From the NCBI RefSeq assembly GCF_014696615.1, contig NZ_JACJQJ010000001.1, positions 186,001 to 250,000 of the forward strand: a stretch of DNA of 64,000 bases, read 5' to 3'. This stretch comes from Nostoc linckia FACHB-104 (GTDB lineage: Bacteria > Cyanobacteriota > Cyanobacteriia > Cyanobacteriales > Nostocaceae). The number at the start of each line of letters is the position of its first letter. Positions within the stretch are counted from its first letter, which is position 1. The notes under the pieces are model-generated. The model had not been told where the DNA came from and did not search any database. It was given only the letters and a program-made list of their open reading frames with translations. A program made the position numbers and the translations under genes. Positions 1 through 9,357 of the stretch are shown piece after piece.

Positions 1-149
1 CAATAGTTAACATCAATCAATCATCGGATGCAGTTCCCGAAGGTAATATGTTAGCTACTGCAATAGCTGGCTGTTTATTTCTGGGTGGAATTACTGCTAA
101 GAGAAAAATGGAAAAAATTACCTCAAAAAAACAAATGAGCAAAAACTGA
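1..149 (+). CDS. 3' end of a PEP-CTERM-tailed exported protein (partial)
   Basis: An open frame enters from the left edge (frame from base 3) and stops with TGA at 147-149. Its last residues have the layout of a PEP-CTERM sorting tail: a V-P-E-G box, a hydrophobic stretch of about 18 residues (MLATAIAGCLFLGGITA), then a basic cluster (KRK) and a lysine-rich end. Tails of this type are recognised by exosortases and usually accompany exopolysaccharide genes, which fits the glycan cluster downstream. The box has Gly where Pro is commonest, and the tail after the basic cluster is longer than usual. The body of the protein lies outside the window, so its function is unknown. Confidence 0.72.
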   Translation, partial: IVNINQSSDAVPEGNMLATAIAGCLFLGGITAKRKMEKITSKKQMSKN

Positions 150-198
150 AACTCCCAAACTCAGGAAAAATCTAATTCTTTTTAGATAACCTTAAAAT

Positions 199-238
199 AC
201 ACTCTTAACTACTTTTACTTAAAAGTAGTTAAGAGTGT
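199..238. terminator. Perfect 18-bp hairpin, probable terminator
   Basis: Bases 199-216 pair perfectly with 221-238 around a 4-base loop, with a short T-rich stretch after the right arm. It lies 50 bases after the stop of the PEP-CTERM gene and about 180 bases before the next start, so it probably ends the upstream transcript and insulates the glycan operon. It is AT-rich for a factor-independent terminator, so a palindromic repeat is an alternative. Confidence 0.65.
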
Positions 239-414
239 TTATTCTTGGGATTTATGTAGGCTGTAAAAACTTGCAATATCACAGAGTTGAAGCTTTATTC
301 AACAACATTACCTGGTAGATTTACAGCCAAAACCTATAACAACAAACGATAGCTATTAAATAATAGCTGCAATTGCTAGTTCATCTAAAATAAAATTATC
401 TTCATCTAAGAACA

Positions 415-1452
415 ATGGGAAGCAACATTAAAATTGGTGTCATCGGCTATGGTTATTGGGGCCCGAATTTAGTCAGGAATTTTTCGGAAATCCCAGGAGC
501 AGAAATCAAAACAGTTAGTGATTTTAAACCAGAGTTACTCGCAAAAGTACAGGCGAGATATCCCAAAATTAATGTGACCACAGATTGTCGCGATATCTAC
601 ACAGATCCTACGATTGATGCGGTAGTAATTGCCACACCAGTGTCCACCCACTTTGATTTGGCTTTGTCTGCATTAAAGGCTGGAAAGCATGTACTGGTAG
701 AAAAACCAATGACTGTTTCCTCTGAGCAAGCTATGCGTTTAATTGATGAGGCTGAAAAACGCAATTTGGTGCTCATGGTAGATCACACCTTTGTCTACAC
801 TGGTGCGGTACGCAAGATGAGAGACTTGGTGGTCTCAAATGCTTTAGGTGATATTTATTACTATGACTCTGTACGCGTTAACTTAGGGCTATTTCAGCAT
901 GATGTGAACGTAATTTGGGATTTGGCAGTACATGACCTATCAATCATGAACTATGTGTTGCAATCCCAACCTTATGCAGTATCGGCAACAGGGATGAGCC
1001 ATGTTCCTGGAGAACCAGAAAATATAGCTTATTTAACTTTATTTTTTGAAAGCAACTTGATGGCGCATATCCATGTTAACTGGCTAGCACCCGTAAAAGT
1101 TCGCCGGACTCTGATTGGTGGTTCCCAAAAGATGATTGTGTTTGATGATTTGGAACCCAGTGAAAAGCTGAAGGTGTACGACAAAGGAATTACCCTCAAC
1201 GGTCATACTGAAAGTGTTTACCAGATGCTAATTGGTTACCGCACAGGTGATATGTGGTCACCTCAATTAGACATGACAGAAGCATTACGAACGGAAGGAT
1301 TACATTTCATTAATTGTATCCAAAAAGGCGATCGCCCGATTACTGATGGGGAAGCAGGACTGCGGGTAGTGAGAATTCTTGAAGCTGCAAGCCAGTCTCT
1401 CAAGCAACAGGGCCGATTAGTTGAACTAAATTTAGCAGAGGTGGCAGCATGA
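415..1452 (+). CDS. Gfo/Idh/MocA-family sugar oxidoreductase
   Basis: This 345-residue protein is probably a cytoplasmic NAD(P)-dependent dehydrogenase acting on a nucleotide sugar. It has the N-terminal dinucleotide motif G-Y-G-Y-W-G (11-16), the family E-K-P motif (96-98), and a W-D-L-A-V-H-D segment with D169 and H173 where the catalytic residues of the family lie. The closest functional model I know is WlbA/WbpB, which oxidises C3 of UDP-GlcNAc uronate before amination by a DegT enzyme. A DegT gene follows with a 4-base ATGA overlap (1449-1452), supporting oxidation then amination. The substrate cannot be read from sequence. It is the first gene of the operon. Confidence 0.88.
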   Translation: MGSNIKIGVIGYGYWGPNLVRNFSEIPGAEIKTVSDFKPELLAKVQARYPKINVTTDCRDIYTDPTIDAVVIATPVSTHFDLALSALKAGKHVLVEKPMTVSSEQAMRLIDEAEKRNLVLMVDHTFVYTGAVRKMRDLVVSNALGDIYYYDSVRVNLGLFQHDVNVIWDLAVHDLSIMNYVLQSQPYAVSATGMSHVPGEPENIAYLTLFFESNLMAHIHVNWLAPVKVRRTLIGGSQKMIVFDDLEPSEKLKVYDKGITLNGHTESVYQMLIGYRTGDMWSPQLDMTEALRTEGLHFINCIQKGDRPITDGEAGLRVVRILEAASQSLKQQGRLVELNLAEVAA

Positions 1453-2558
1453 TTCCATTTGTAGATCTCAAAACTCAATATCTCAGCATCAAAGATGAAA
1501 TTGATACTGCTGTTCTGAAAGTTTTAGAAAGTACTCAATTCGTTTTAGGTAATGAAGTCAAAGCTTTAGAAGCAGAATTTGCTGACTATTGCAATGCAGA
1601 TTTTGGTATCGCTGTCAATACTGGTACTAGCGCTCTGCACTTGGCATTATTAGCAGCAGGTATCGGTGCAGGTGACGAAGTCATTACCGTACCTTTTACC
1701 TTTGTCGCCACAGCAGCCGCGATTTGTTATACCGGAGCCAAACCTGTTTTTGTTGATATCGATCCGATTACTTACACTATAGATGTCAACAAAATCGAAC
1801 AAGCGATTACCGAACGCACCAAAGCCATTCTGCCTGTACATTTGTACGGTCAACCAGCAGATATGGAACCAATTATGGAAATCGCACGCCGTCATGGTTT
1901 GACCGTAATTGAAGATGCTGCCCAAGCTCATGGTGCAGAGTATAAAGGAAAAAGAGTAGGTAGTATTGGTGACATTGGGTGCTTTAGCTTTTACCCAGGT
2001 AAGAACTTAGGAGCTTATGGTGAAGGCGGGATGATCGTCACGAGTAACCCGGAATATACTCATACCATGCAGATGTTACGTGACTGGGGTCAAGAACGTC
2101 GATATCACCATGTGCTCAAAGGCTATAACTATCGCATGGATGGCATCCAAGGCGCGATTTTACGGGTGAAGTTACGCTACATCGAAGAGTGGACAGAAGC
2201 TAGAAGAACACACGCAGACCAGTACAATCAACTTTTAGCCAATTCTGGTCTGACTACACCTACTGCTTTACCTCATAATCGCCATGTTTATCATGTCTAT
2301 GCAGTGCGGACTTCCCAAAGGGAATGGCTACAGCAACAACTGAATGCACAAGAAATTCAAACAGGTATTCACTATCCAATCCCAGTTCACTTGCAAACAG
2401 CTTACTCTGATTTAGGTTACAAACCAGGTGATTTTCCTCACTCAGAATTAGCGGCTAGAGAAGTACTTTCCCTACCGATGTATGCTGAACTCACAGCTAC
2501 ACAAGTGAGCAAAGTCGCTGATAGCCTCCAAAACATTCTGCAGGGAGTGGCTGTTTAA
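1449..2558 (+). CDS. DegT/DnrJ/EryC1/StrS-family PLP aminotransferase (first copy)
   Basis: This 369-residue enzyme should transfer an amino group from glutamate or glutamine to a keto-sugar nucleotide. PLP-binding features are in order: G-T-S-A-L (59-63), the E-D-A-A-Q-A-H-G-A segment with D156 facing the cofactor ring nitrogen, and Lys185 in S-F-Y-P-G-K-N-L-G as the Schiff-base lysine. The start overlaps the oxidoreductase stop by four bases, and the stop overlaps the next start in TAATG. WbpE/WlbC-type 3-aminotransferases are the likely functional relatives, because the 3-keto substrate would come from the preceding gene. A dTDP-sugar or 4-amino product cannot be excluded. Confidence 0.9.
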   Translation: MIPFVDLKTQYLSIKDEIDTAVLKVLESTQFVLGNEVKALEAEFADYCNADFGIAVNTGTSALHLALLAAGIGAGDEVITVPFTFVATAAAICYTGAKPVFVDIDPITYTIDVNKIEQAITERTKAILPVHLYGQPADMEPIMEIARRHGLTVIEDAAQAHGAEYKGKRVGSIGDIGCFSFYPGKNLGAYGEGGMIVTSNPEYTHTMQMLRDWGQERRYHHVLKGYNYRMDGIQGAILRVKLRYIEEWTEARRTHADQYNQLLANSGLTTPTALPHNRHVYHVYAVRTSQREWLQQQLNAQEIQTGIHYPIPVHLQTAYSDLGYKPGDFPHSELAAREVLSLPMYAELTATQVSKVADSLQNILQGVAV

Positions 2559-3565
2559 TGAGCGATCCCCGTCCTGGTTTAAATCCCCATCGCCTTGTTT
2601 CCTTGGTACGCCAAGCTGTTGAACGTTGTGATTTGCAATTGCAAAACGCGATCGTGCTGACAGAAGCCGCAACAGGAGCCTATGCAGTCACACCAGTTGT
2701 GGCTGCGATCGCTGGAGCCGAGAAAGTCTTGGCGATCGCCAAGACTACCCGCTATGGTACCGTAGAGCAAGTGCAAGCTTTGACAAAGCAACTAGCTGAT
2801 ATTGCCGGAGTGAGCGATCGCATTGAATTTATCGCCGAAAAAACTCCAGATATTGTTGCTCAAGCCGATATCATTACCAACAGCGGCCATGTTCGCCCGA
2901 TCAATGCAGAGATGATTGGTTGGATGAAACCGAATGCTGTCATTGGCTTAATGTACGAAGCTTGGGAATTTAGACCAGAAGACTTGGATCTAATTACCTG
3001 TCGTCTCAAAGGTATCCAGGTTGCAGGCGTGAACGAACGTCATCCAGCAGTAGATGTCTTTTCCTTTTTGGGAATTATGGCAGTCAAACAATTGCTGGAT
3101 GCAGGAATTTCCGTTTACACCAGCAATATTTTATTGTTGTGTGATAACCCTTTTCAGCGATTTATTGAGCGTGGTTTAGTCCAAGCTGGTGCCACAGTAG
3201 ATACTGTTGATAGCCTTGCTACTGCATCCATCAATAAAAACTATGATGCTATTCTCGTAGCTTTACAACCACGCCTAGAACCAATACTAGGCGCTAAAGA
3301 TGCGGCAATAATTGCTAAATATTGGCCAGGTACATTAGTTGCTCAATACTGGGGGGACATCGAGCGATCGGCTTTTGCTACTCAGAATATACCCGTATCT
3401 CCAGAAGTTGAGCCAAAACCAGGACACATGGGGATTCTCCCATCAGCCGTTGGGCCAGAACCAATAGTCCGCCTGCAAACAGGCGGACTTAAAGCTGCTG
3501 AAGTGATTTGGCGACAATCCTTCCAACCGCAAACATCTGGTTTGGAATTTGTGCAACTCCTGTGA
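2558..3565 (+). CDS. Unrecognised two-lobed Rossmann-like protein in amino-sugar operon
   Basis: I do not recognise this 335-residue family. There is no signal peptide or membrane segment. The N-terminal half contains an alternating strand/helix pattern with a Gly/Ala-rich turn (about 30-60) and a segment around 105-140 (ADIITNSGHVRPINAEMIG) reminiscent of NAD-dependent dehydrogenases that remove or test a substrate. A second alpha/beta unit starts near 185 (VYTSNILLLCDNPFQRFIE). The C-terminal part is rich in Gly and Pro. Translation is probably coupled to the aminotransferase (TAATG overlap), and a formyltransferase follows 11 bases later. Context implies a step in the same sugar pathway, perhaps an oxidoreductase or a formyl-group supply function, but this is inference only. 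Confidence 0.75.
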   Translation: MSDPRPGLNPHRLVSLVRQAVERCDLQLQNAIVLTEAATGAYAVTPVVAAIAGAEKVLAIAKTTRYGTVEQVQALTKQLADIAGVSDRIEFIAEKTPDIVAQADIITNSGHVRPINAEMIGWMKPNAVIGLMYEAWEFRPEDLDLITCRLKGIQVAGVNERHPAVDVFSFLGIMAVKQLLDAGISVYTSNILLLCDNPFQRFIERGLVQAGATVDTVDSLATASINKNYDAILVALQPRLEPILGAKDAAIIAKYWPGTLVAQYWGDIERSAFATQNIPVSPEVEPKPGHMGILPSAVGPEPIVRLQTGGLKAAEVIWRQSFQPQTSGLEFVQLL

Positions 3566-3576
3566 GGAATTAGTCA

Positions 3577-4545
3577 ATGGTCAATGTACTGCTGATTGGT
3601 ATAGGTACCACTACCTTAACTGCCTTAGAATCCTTAATTTCTAAGTGTCATGTTCAAGGAATAGTGCGTTCTACTGATACAGATGATCCTGTAGCTAATT
3701 TAGCTCAAACAGCAAATATTCCCATATTTACAGATACCTCACAAAAAGCAATTAAAGCACTTATTCTCAAACTTCAACCAGATTGCGTGGTTGTTTCTTC
3801 CTATAATCAAATTCTGCCACCTGCACTGATTGAACTGTCTACATTCATCAATGTTCATTATTCTCCTTTACCCCAATATCGAGGACGAGCTAACGTTAAT
3901 TGGGCAATTATTAATGATGAACCTTGCGCGGCAATTAGCATTCATAAAATTTCACCTGATTTAGATGAGGGAAATATTTTATTTCAACAGCTAATTCCCA
4001 TTCACCGTAATGATACGGTAGCTGATTTGTATGACAGATTAAATGAAATTCAACGGCAAAATTTAGGCGAGACAGTTGTTAAAGCCTTTAATGGTTACCC
4101 AGGAGTTCAGCAAAATAACGCTGAAGCTACTTATGGTTGTACTCGCCTACCTGAAGATGGTGAGATTAATTGGTCGGCTTCTACTAGAAGTATAGATTGT
4201 TTAATCCGATCATTAGTGGCACCTTTTCCTGGAGCTTATACATATTTTCAAGGACAGAAACTCACAGTTTGGCAAGCCATGCCTGTTGAGAATCCACCTG
4301 TTTATGTAGGACGCATACCCGGTAGAATTATCAATAGATCTAAAACAGATGGTTTTGTTGATGTGTTGACGGGTGATGGAGTGCTGAGAATTTTTGCAGT
4401 TCAATTAACTGGAGAAGAAAAAACAGCAGCAGCTAATATCATTAAGTCTGTGAAAATTACTTTAGGCTTACAAACTTCTGATTTGCTAAATCGTATTCAA
4501 CTTCTAGAAACACAAATTACCCGATTACAAGAAAATGCAAAATAA
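3577..4545 (+). CDS. Formyltransferase-family protein, probable sugar N-formyltransferase
   Basis: The 322-residue protein has the formyl_trans_N fold signature: I-N-V-H-Y-S-P-L-P-Q-Y-R-G (91-103) supplying N92 and H94, and D-L-D-E-G-N-I-L (128-135) supplying the third catalytic residue, probably D130. This Asn-His-Asp triad uses N10-formyl-tetrahydrofolate. Length and context differ from housekeeping methionyl-tRNA formyltransferase, since it lies between a DegT aminotransferase and a sugar epimerase. Sugar N-formyltransferases such as VioF, QdtF and WlaRD sit in similar operons. A C-terminal domain (about 205-322) ends in a coiled-coil-like helix, possibly for dimerisation. The acceptor amino sugar is inferred. 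Confidence 0.85.
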   Translation: MVNVLLIGIGTTTLTALESLISKCHVQGIVRSTDTDDPVANLAQTANIPIFTDTSQKAIKALILKLQPDCVVVSSYNQILPPALIELSTFINVHYSPLPQYRGRANVNWAIINDEPCAAISIHKISPDLDEGNILFQQLIPIHRNDTVADLYDRLNEIQRQNLGETVVKAFNGYPGVQQNNAEATYGCTRLPEDGEINWSASTRSIDCLIRSLVAPFPGAYTYFQGQKLTVWQAMPVENPPVYVGRIPGRIINRSKTDGFVDVLTGDGVLRIFAVQLTGEEKTAAANIIKSVKITLGLQTSDLLNRIQLLETQITRLQENAK

Positions 4546-5509
4546 GCGCGTATTAATTACAGGTGGAGCAGGTTTAGTTGGCTCCCATATTGCTGATTTA
4601 TTAGTTAAAGAAGGCGTATCGGAAATTATTATTCTCGATAACTTCACACGCGGGCAAATTAAAAATTTGGCATGGGCAAAAGAGCATGGGCCCTTAGTTG
4701 TTGTAGAAGGCGATATTAGAGACCAAAAACTGCTAGGCGAAGTTATGCAAGGCGTTGATGTCGTCTTTCATCAAGCAGCCATTCGCATTACCCAATGTGC
4801 TGAAGAACCACGTTTAGCTTTGGAAGTTTTAGCAGATGGCACTTTCAATGTGTTGGAAGCCGCTGTAAAAGCAGGTGTGAAAAAGGTAGTAGCTGCTTCT
4901 TCTGCTTCAATTTACGGTATGGCAGAGGATTTCCCCACTACAGAATCCCATCACCCATACAATAACCGCACCCTTTATGGTGCCGCCAAGGTCTTTAATG
5001 AAGGCTTATTACGCAGTTTCCATGATATGTATGGTCTAGATTATGTAGGGTTGCGCTACTTCAATGTCTATGGCCCGCGGATGGATATATACGGTGTTTA
5101 TACTGAAGTTTTGATTCGCTGGATGGAACGCATCGCTACAGGTCAACCACCATTAATTTTTGGTGATGGCAAACAAACAATGGACTTTGTGTATATCGAA
5201 GATATTGCTAGAGCCAATATTTTAGCTGCTAAAGCTGATGTTAGCGATGAGGTGTTTAACATTGCCAGTGGTGTAGAAAGCAGTTTGAATGACCTCGCTT
5301 ATAGTTTGGCAAAAGTCATGGGGTCAGATTTACAGCCAGAATATGGCCCAGAACGCAAAGTCAACCCTGTACAGCGTCGATTAGCAGATGTGAGCAAAGC
5401 TAAAGAATTATTGGGTTTCGAGGCACAAGTATCTTTAGAAGAAGGATTGCAACGGTTGGTAAGTTGGTGGCGTGAACAAAAGCTGGCAAAGGAAGCAAGC
5501 AATGTCTGA
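4535..5509 (+). CDS. NAD-dependent epimerase/dehydratase (extended SDR)
   Basis: A 324-residue extended short-chain dehydrogenase of the UDP-glucose 4-epimerase/dehydratase group. The NAD motif G-G-A-G-L-V-G is at 10-16, the catalytic Ser is near 125 in S-A-S-I-Y-G, and the Y-x-x-x-K pair is Y148/K152. The R-Y-F-N-V-Y-G-P-R segment is typical of nucleotide-sugar substrates. The dehydratase-type D-E dyad is not obvious, so epimerase is slightly favoured. The gene starts 11 bases before the formyltransferase stop and its stop overlaps the next aminotransferase start by eight bases. It may supply the sugar backbone for the second aminotransferase. Confidence 0.87.
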   Translation: MQNKRVLITGGAGLVGSHIADLLVKEGVSEIIILDNFTRGQIKNLAWAKEHGPLVVVEGDIRDQKLLGEVMQGVDVVFHQAAIRITQCAEEPRLALEVLADGTFNVLEAAVKAGVKKVVAASSASIYGMAEDFPTTESHHPYNNRTLYGAAKVFNEGLLRSFHDMYGLDYVGLRYFNVYGPRMDIYGVYTEVLIRWMERIATGQPPLIFGDGKQTMDFVYIEDIARANILAAKADVSDEVFNIASGVESSLNDLAYSLAKVMGSDLQPEYGPERKVNPVQRRLADVSKAKELLGFEAQVSLEEGLQRLVSWWREQKLAKEASNV

Positions 5510-6704
5510 AAAAATTCAAACTATCCCCATTGCTAAACCTTGCATGGGTGAAGCTGAAGCTGAAGCAGCAAAGCGCCCAATTTTAGCTGGTTGGGTAACA
5601 CAGGGGCCAGAAGTTGCTGCTTTTGAACAAGAGTTTGCTGCCTATGTAGGAGCAAAGTATGCTTGTGCTGTGTCCAACTGTACTACAGCGCTGCATTTGG
5701 CATTGTTAGCTGTAGGTGTCCAGCCAGGCGATGAAGTAATTACCGTCAGCCATTCTTACATTGCTACCGCTAACAGCATTCGTTACTGTGGTGCGATTCC
5801 AGTGTTTGTGGATATTGAACCGCAAACATACAACATCAACCCGATGTTAATTGAAGATGTAATTAGCGATCGCACCCGTGCGATGTTGGTAGTCCATCAA
5901 ATTGGAATGCCTTGTGACTTAAAACCAATTTTAGATATTGCCCGTCGTTACAATTTACCAGTAATTGAAGACGCAGCTTGTGCGATCGGTAGTGAAATTC
6001 TCTGGGATGGACAGTGGGAGAAAATTGGCAAGCCACATGGAGACATAGCTTGTTTTTCTTTCCACCCCCGCAAAATCATCTCCACTGGTGACGGTGGAAT
6101 GCTCACCACCAAAAACTCAGAGTGGGATAAACAGTTCCGCCTCTGGCGACAGCATGGAATGAGCGTACCTGACACCGTGCGTCACGGAGCCAAACAGGTG
6201 ATCTTTGAGTCCTACCCAATGTTAGGTTATAACTACCGCATGACTGATATCCAGGCAGCAGTAGGACGAGAACAACTCAAACGCCTACCAGAGATTGTGG
6301 AACGTCGGCGTTATTTGGCACAACGGTATCAAGAATTGCTAGCAGATGTCCCAGGATTAAAATTACCAACAGAACCAGCTTGGGCAAAGAGTAACTGGCA
6401 AAGCTTTTGTGTCCGGCTTCCAGAGAAATGCGATCAAGTGCAAGTGATGCAAGCAATGTTAGATGCTGGCGTATCTACCCGACGTGGTATTATGTGCGCC
6501 CATCGTGAACCAGCTTATCAAATTGAAGCTTGGTCTTGTGGAATTACCAATCAAAGCTGTAACTGTGAAGCAGGAAGTTGTCAGCGGTTAATTGAAAGCG
6601 AACAAGCTCAGGAAAGAGCAATTATTTTGCCCTTATTTCATCAAATGACTGAGCAAGAACAAAATCGGGTGGTACAGGTTTTGCAAACGTCCTGTCAGAT
6701 TTGA
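5502..6704 (+). CDS. DegT/DnrJ/EryC1/StrS-family aminotransferase (second copy)
   Basis: The chosen start is the ATG at 5502, giving 400 residues, because the product then begins with the usual family N terminus; the frame is open back to 5472. The PLP lysine is K191 in S-F-H-P-R-K-I-I-S-T, as in perosamine synthetase-like (4-amino sugar) members, with the E-D-A-A motif near 156-159. Near residues 345-365 a short loop has four cysteines in CX6CXCX4C spacing, which is unusual for the fold and could bind a metal. It is the last gene of the operon. A 4-amino sugar product is plausible from the resemblance, not proven. Confidence 0.88.
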   Translation: MSEKIQTIPIAKPCMGEAEAEAAKRPILAGWVTQGPEVAAFEQEFAAYVGAKYACAVSNCTTALHLALLAVGVQPGDEVITVSHSYIATANSIRYCGAIPVFVDIEPQTYNINPMLIEDVISDRTRAMLVVHQIGMPCDLKPILDIARRYNLPVIEDAACAIGSEILWDGQWEKIGKPHGDIACFSFHPRKIISTGDGGMLTTKNSEWDKQFRLWRQHGMSVPDTVRHGAKQVIFESYPMLGYNYRMTDIQAAVGREQLKRLPEIVERRRYLAQRYQELLADVPGLKLPTEPAWAKSNWQSFCVRLPEKCDQVQVMQAMLDAGVSTRRGIMCAHREPAYQIEAWSCGITNQSCNCEAGSCQRLIESEQAQERAIILPLFHQMTEQEQNRVVQVLQTSCQI

Positions 6705-6748
6705 GTGTATTAATTAGCAAAGCTGAACAATATTCCCAAGAGAATTTT

Positions 6749-8425
6749 ATGGAAAAAATAGCTAATGATGCACTCCATCTAGCGTCAACAGAAGGCAGGC
6801 AATTGATTCAAGCAAACTACAAAGCGTTTGCTAGCCTGGTTACCCAAGCCCAAGGCTATGCACAGCAAGGTAAATATACCGAAGCTGCCGTGTATGTGCA
6901 GATGGCTGCTTTGTATGGCTTCTGGCGGCATAGTGGTCTATTTGCTAGTCCCGAACTTGAGCAAGTCCTACGTGCGATCGCACAGCAAACTATACCCATT
7001 TATCCCCAAAAAACTCAGCCTTTAACCGGAACACCCAGAAAAGTACTGCATGTTGCTAGTGCGGTACAAGGTATTGGTGGACTAGGCAGAATGATTTGGC
7101 GCTGGATGCAGCAAGATACAAAAAGTTGCCACTCTTTGGTTTTGACACAGCAACCATCAAGCTCTGTACCTACAATTTTGAGAGATGCTGTTGACAATAG
7201 CGGTGGCAAAATCTACTCGCTCAATGAAACTACCATCGGCGGCATTTTGGCTTGGGCAAAACGGCTACGCCAAATCGCCGCAGATGCAGATGTAGTAGTG
7301 CTGCATATCTGGCCAGATGACGCAATTCCCATAATTGCCTTTGCCAATAAAGAGCAATCTCCACCAATTCTCTACTTAGATCATGCCGACCACGGCTTTT
7401 GGTTAGGAGCTAGCATTAGTGATATTTTGATTAGTCTCCGCTCATCTGGAATGCGCTTGGCACAAGAACGCAGAGGCTTTGAGGCTGAACGCATAGGCTT
7501 GCTGCCAATTATTTTGCCTCCAACCACCAGAACGCTTTCGCGGATAGAAGCAAAGCAAAAACTTGGGTTTGATGAAAACACAGTATTACTGCTCTCCATT
7601 GCTAGAGCGCCTAAATACAGCACGATTGATGAGCCGAACTTTGCTGATGCCCATGTTCCCCTATTAGAAAAGCATGACAATGCTGTTTTAGTAGTTATTG
7701 GCCCTGGTGATAGTGAGGATTGGTCAGCAGCGGTTGAACGAACACAGGGGCGGATTAAAATTTTTGCAGAACGCGAAGATACTGCAGTGTTTTACCAAGC
7801 TGCGGACATTTATGTGGACTCGTTCCCGATTATCTCTATCACTTCTTTGTTAGAAGCCGGTAGTTATGGTGTACCTTTGGTAACTCGTTATCCCTACTCT
7901 GATGCCTGTGCCATACTTGGTTCTGATGCACCAGGCTTGGACGAGCATCTACTACGGGCGCGCAATTTGCAGCAATACACAGCAATTCTCTCTCGCTTGA
8001 TTGAAGATGCAGAATTCCGCTGGAGCCAAGGTGATGCTACTAGCAAATGTATTGCTGAAAAACATACAGGTAGCAACTGGCAAAGCTCCTTGGAAGAAAT
8101 ATATGCCAAAGCAATGAATTTACCTCGTGTAACTGTGAAGTCAGATTTACGAGATGAAATGTTTCTCGGTGAGCCAGATGTTCTTTTAACAAGAATATTT
8201 TGGAATGCCTGTGGTCATGATCAAATCGAGCCAGAAAATCTCAAGAAATGGCATATGATGCCTTTTACTAAAAGATTTGCCTTTTGGATGCAGCTAATCA
8301 AGGAACGTGGTGTTGGTCGCAATGGTGCGATAGACATCTTATTACCACAATGGCTGTATTGGCAATTTAGAAAATATGTAATTAATACTGTAAAAAACAG
8401 AAAATTTTGGAGATTTTCAAAATGA
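6749..8425 (+). CDS. GT4-like glycosyltransferase with N-terminal helical extension (copy A)
   Basis: The ATG at 6749 has an AAGAGA ribosome site and aligns with the start of the paralogue at 9358, so it is preferred over the TTG at 6701. The 558-residue product has about 90 N-terminal residues of predicted helices, including a TPR-like unit (GKYTEAAVYVQMAALYGF, 41-58). A GT-B glycosyltransferase follows from about residue 98 (KVLHVASAVQGIGGLGRM). The donor-site signature S-L-L-E-A-G-S-Y-G-V-P-L-V lies at 366-378. It should transfer an activated sugar on the cytoplasmic face; donor and acceptor are unknown. It is homologous along its full length with 9358-11019, and its stop overlaps the next gene in ATGA. 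Confidence 0.85.
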   Translation: MEKIANDALHLASTEGRQLIQANYKAFASLVTQAQGYAQQGKYTEAAVYVQMAALYGFWRHSGLFASPELEQVLRAIAQQTIPIYPQKTQPLTGTPRKVLHVASAVQGIGGLGRMIWRWMQQDTKSCHSLVLTQQPSSSVPTILRDAVDNSGGKIYSLNETTIGGILAWAKRLRQIAADADVVVLHIWPDDAIPIIAFANKEQSPPILYLDHADHGFWLGASISDILISLRSSGMRLAQERRGFEAERIGLLPIILPPTTRTLSRIEAKQKLGFDENTVLLLSIARAPKYSTIDEPNFADAHVPLLEKHDNAVLVVIGPGDSEDWSAAVERTQGRIKIFAEREDTAVFYQAADIYVDSFPIISITSLLEAGSYGVPLVTRYPYSDACAILGSDAPGLDEHLLRARNLQQYTAILSRLIEDAEFRWSQGDATSKCIAEKHTGSNWQSSLEEIYAKAMNLPRVTVKSDLRDEMFLGEPDVLLTRIFWNACGHDQIEPENLKKWHMMPFTKRFAFWMQLIKERGVGRNGAIDILLPQWLYWQFRKYVINTVKNRKFWRFSK

Positions 8426-9327
8426 AATTATGGGAAAGAATTAAATATAAGCTCTTAAAAAAAAGTGAGTTTTTAATATTTTCGCCTTTTTTTATTAAGA
8501 ATTTTGATTTACCCCTCAATAATCAAAGCTCTAAACCTATATCTGTAGCTATTCCACATTATAACAGAGGTAAAAAAATCCACATAACCTTAAAAAACAT
8601 CTTAAAAGATAACAGATTTGATGAGATAGTCATTTTAGATGATGGCTCTAGCCCAGAAGAATTTGACTCCTTAAAGGAAAATTTATCACGTTTTACAGGT
8701 AAAATTAAACTTTTTAGACGAGATAAAAATATAGGATCTTTTGGCACTAAAGTTCAAGTTGTCAGTTTATGCAGTAATGAGTGGGTAATTTTACTCGACA
8801 GTGATAATAGTTTATTTAAAGAATATATTGATGCCATATTTAACATCCCTAATTGGAAAGATGATACAATTTACTGTTCCGATTTTGCCTATCCATCTTT
8901 TGATTTTCGAGCTTTAAGTGGAGAAATAATTGATTTTGAAAAATGTTCGCATATGGATTGGCGGCTTTTTGGAATATTTATTAATGATGGTAATTTCCTA
9001 TTGAATAAAAACAAGTACTTGCAAGCACTTTTACCATATAAAGCATTTATCCCATTTGGTGCATGTTCATTATTCACTAATTATATTTGGCTCTCATCTG
9101 GTAATAAGCTCAAAATTATGCCTAATTCTGCTTATTATCACCGAGTTCAATCAGATAGTATATGGATGAATACAAAGGACGAATCTCTCAAGAAGTCTGA
9201 CCTTTTTGGAGATATGTTGATTAATGGTATTAAAGCTGATCAAGATTATCTTAGTAAATTGTTAGATGTATTACCTGATGCATGGATAGAACCGACTTTT
9301 ATTCCACTAACAAATACTGAGATATAA
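8422..9327 (+). CDS. GT2-like glycosyltransferase (AT-rich insert between paralogues)
   Basis: The ATG at 8422 overlaps the preceding stop in ATGA; the open frame extends back to a TTG at 8407. The 301-residue product has the GT-A pattern: S-V-A-I-P-H-Y-N-R-G (41-50), I-L-D-D-G-S-S (71-77) and a D-S-D metal motif at 126-128. The sugar is unknown. It is clearly more AT-rich than its neighbours and contains no GCGATCGC octamer, whereas both flanking genes do. It sits exactly between two paralogous glycosyltransferases, which suggests later insertion. Confidence 0.8.
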   Translation: MKLWERIKYKLLKKSEFLIFSPFFIKNFDLPLNNQSSKPISVAIPHYNRGKKIHITLKNILKDNRFDEIVILDDGSSPEEFDSLKENLSRFTGKIKLFRRDKNIGSFGTKVQVVSLCSNEWVILLDSDNSLFKEYIDAIFNIPNWKDDTIYCSDFAYPSFDFRALSGEIIDFEKCSHMDWRLFGIFINDGNFLLNKNKYLQALLPYKAFIPFGACSLFTNYIWLSSGNKLKIMPNSAYYHRVQSDSIWMNTKDESLKKSDLFGDMLINGIKADQDYLSKLLDVLPDAWIEPTFIPLTNTEI

Positions 9328-9357
9328 ATTGAGGAAAAAACATTAAAAACATTTCCT

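Noticed and set aside
6701-6748. Longer start (TTG 6701) for the first helical-extension glycosyltransferase
   Set aside because: It overlaps the upstream stop without a ribosome site, and the paralogue at 9358 begins at the position equal to ATG 6749.
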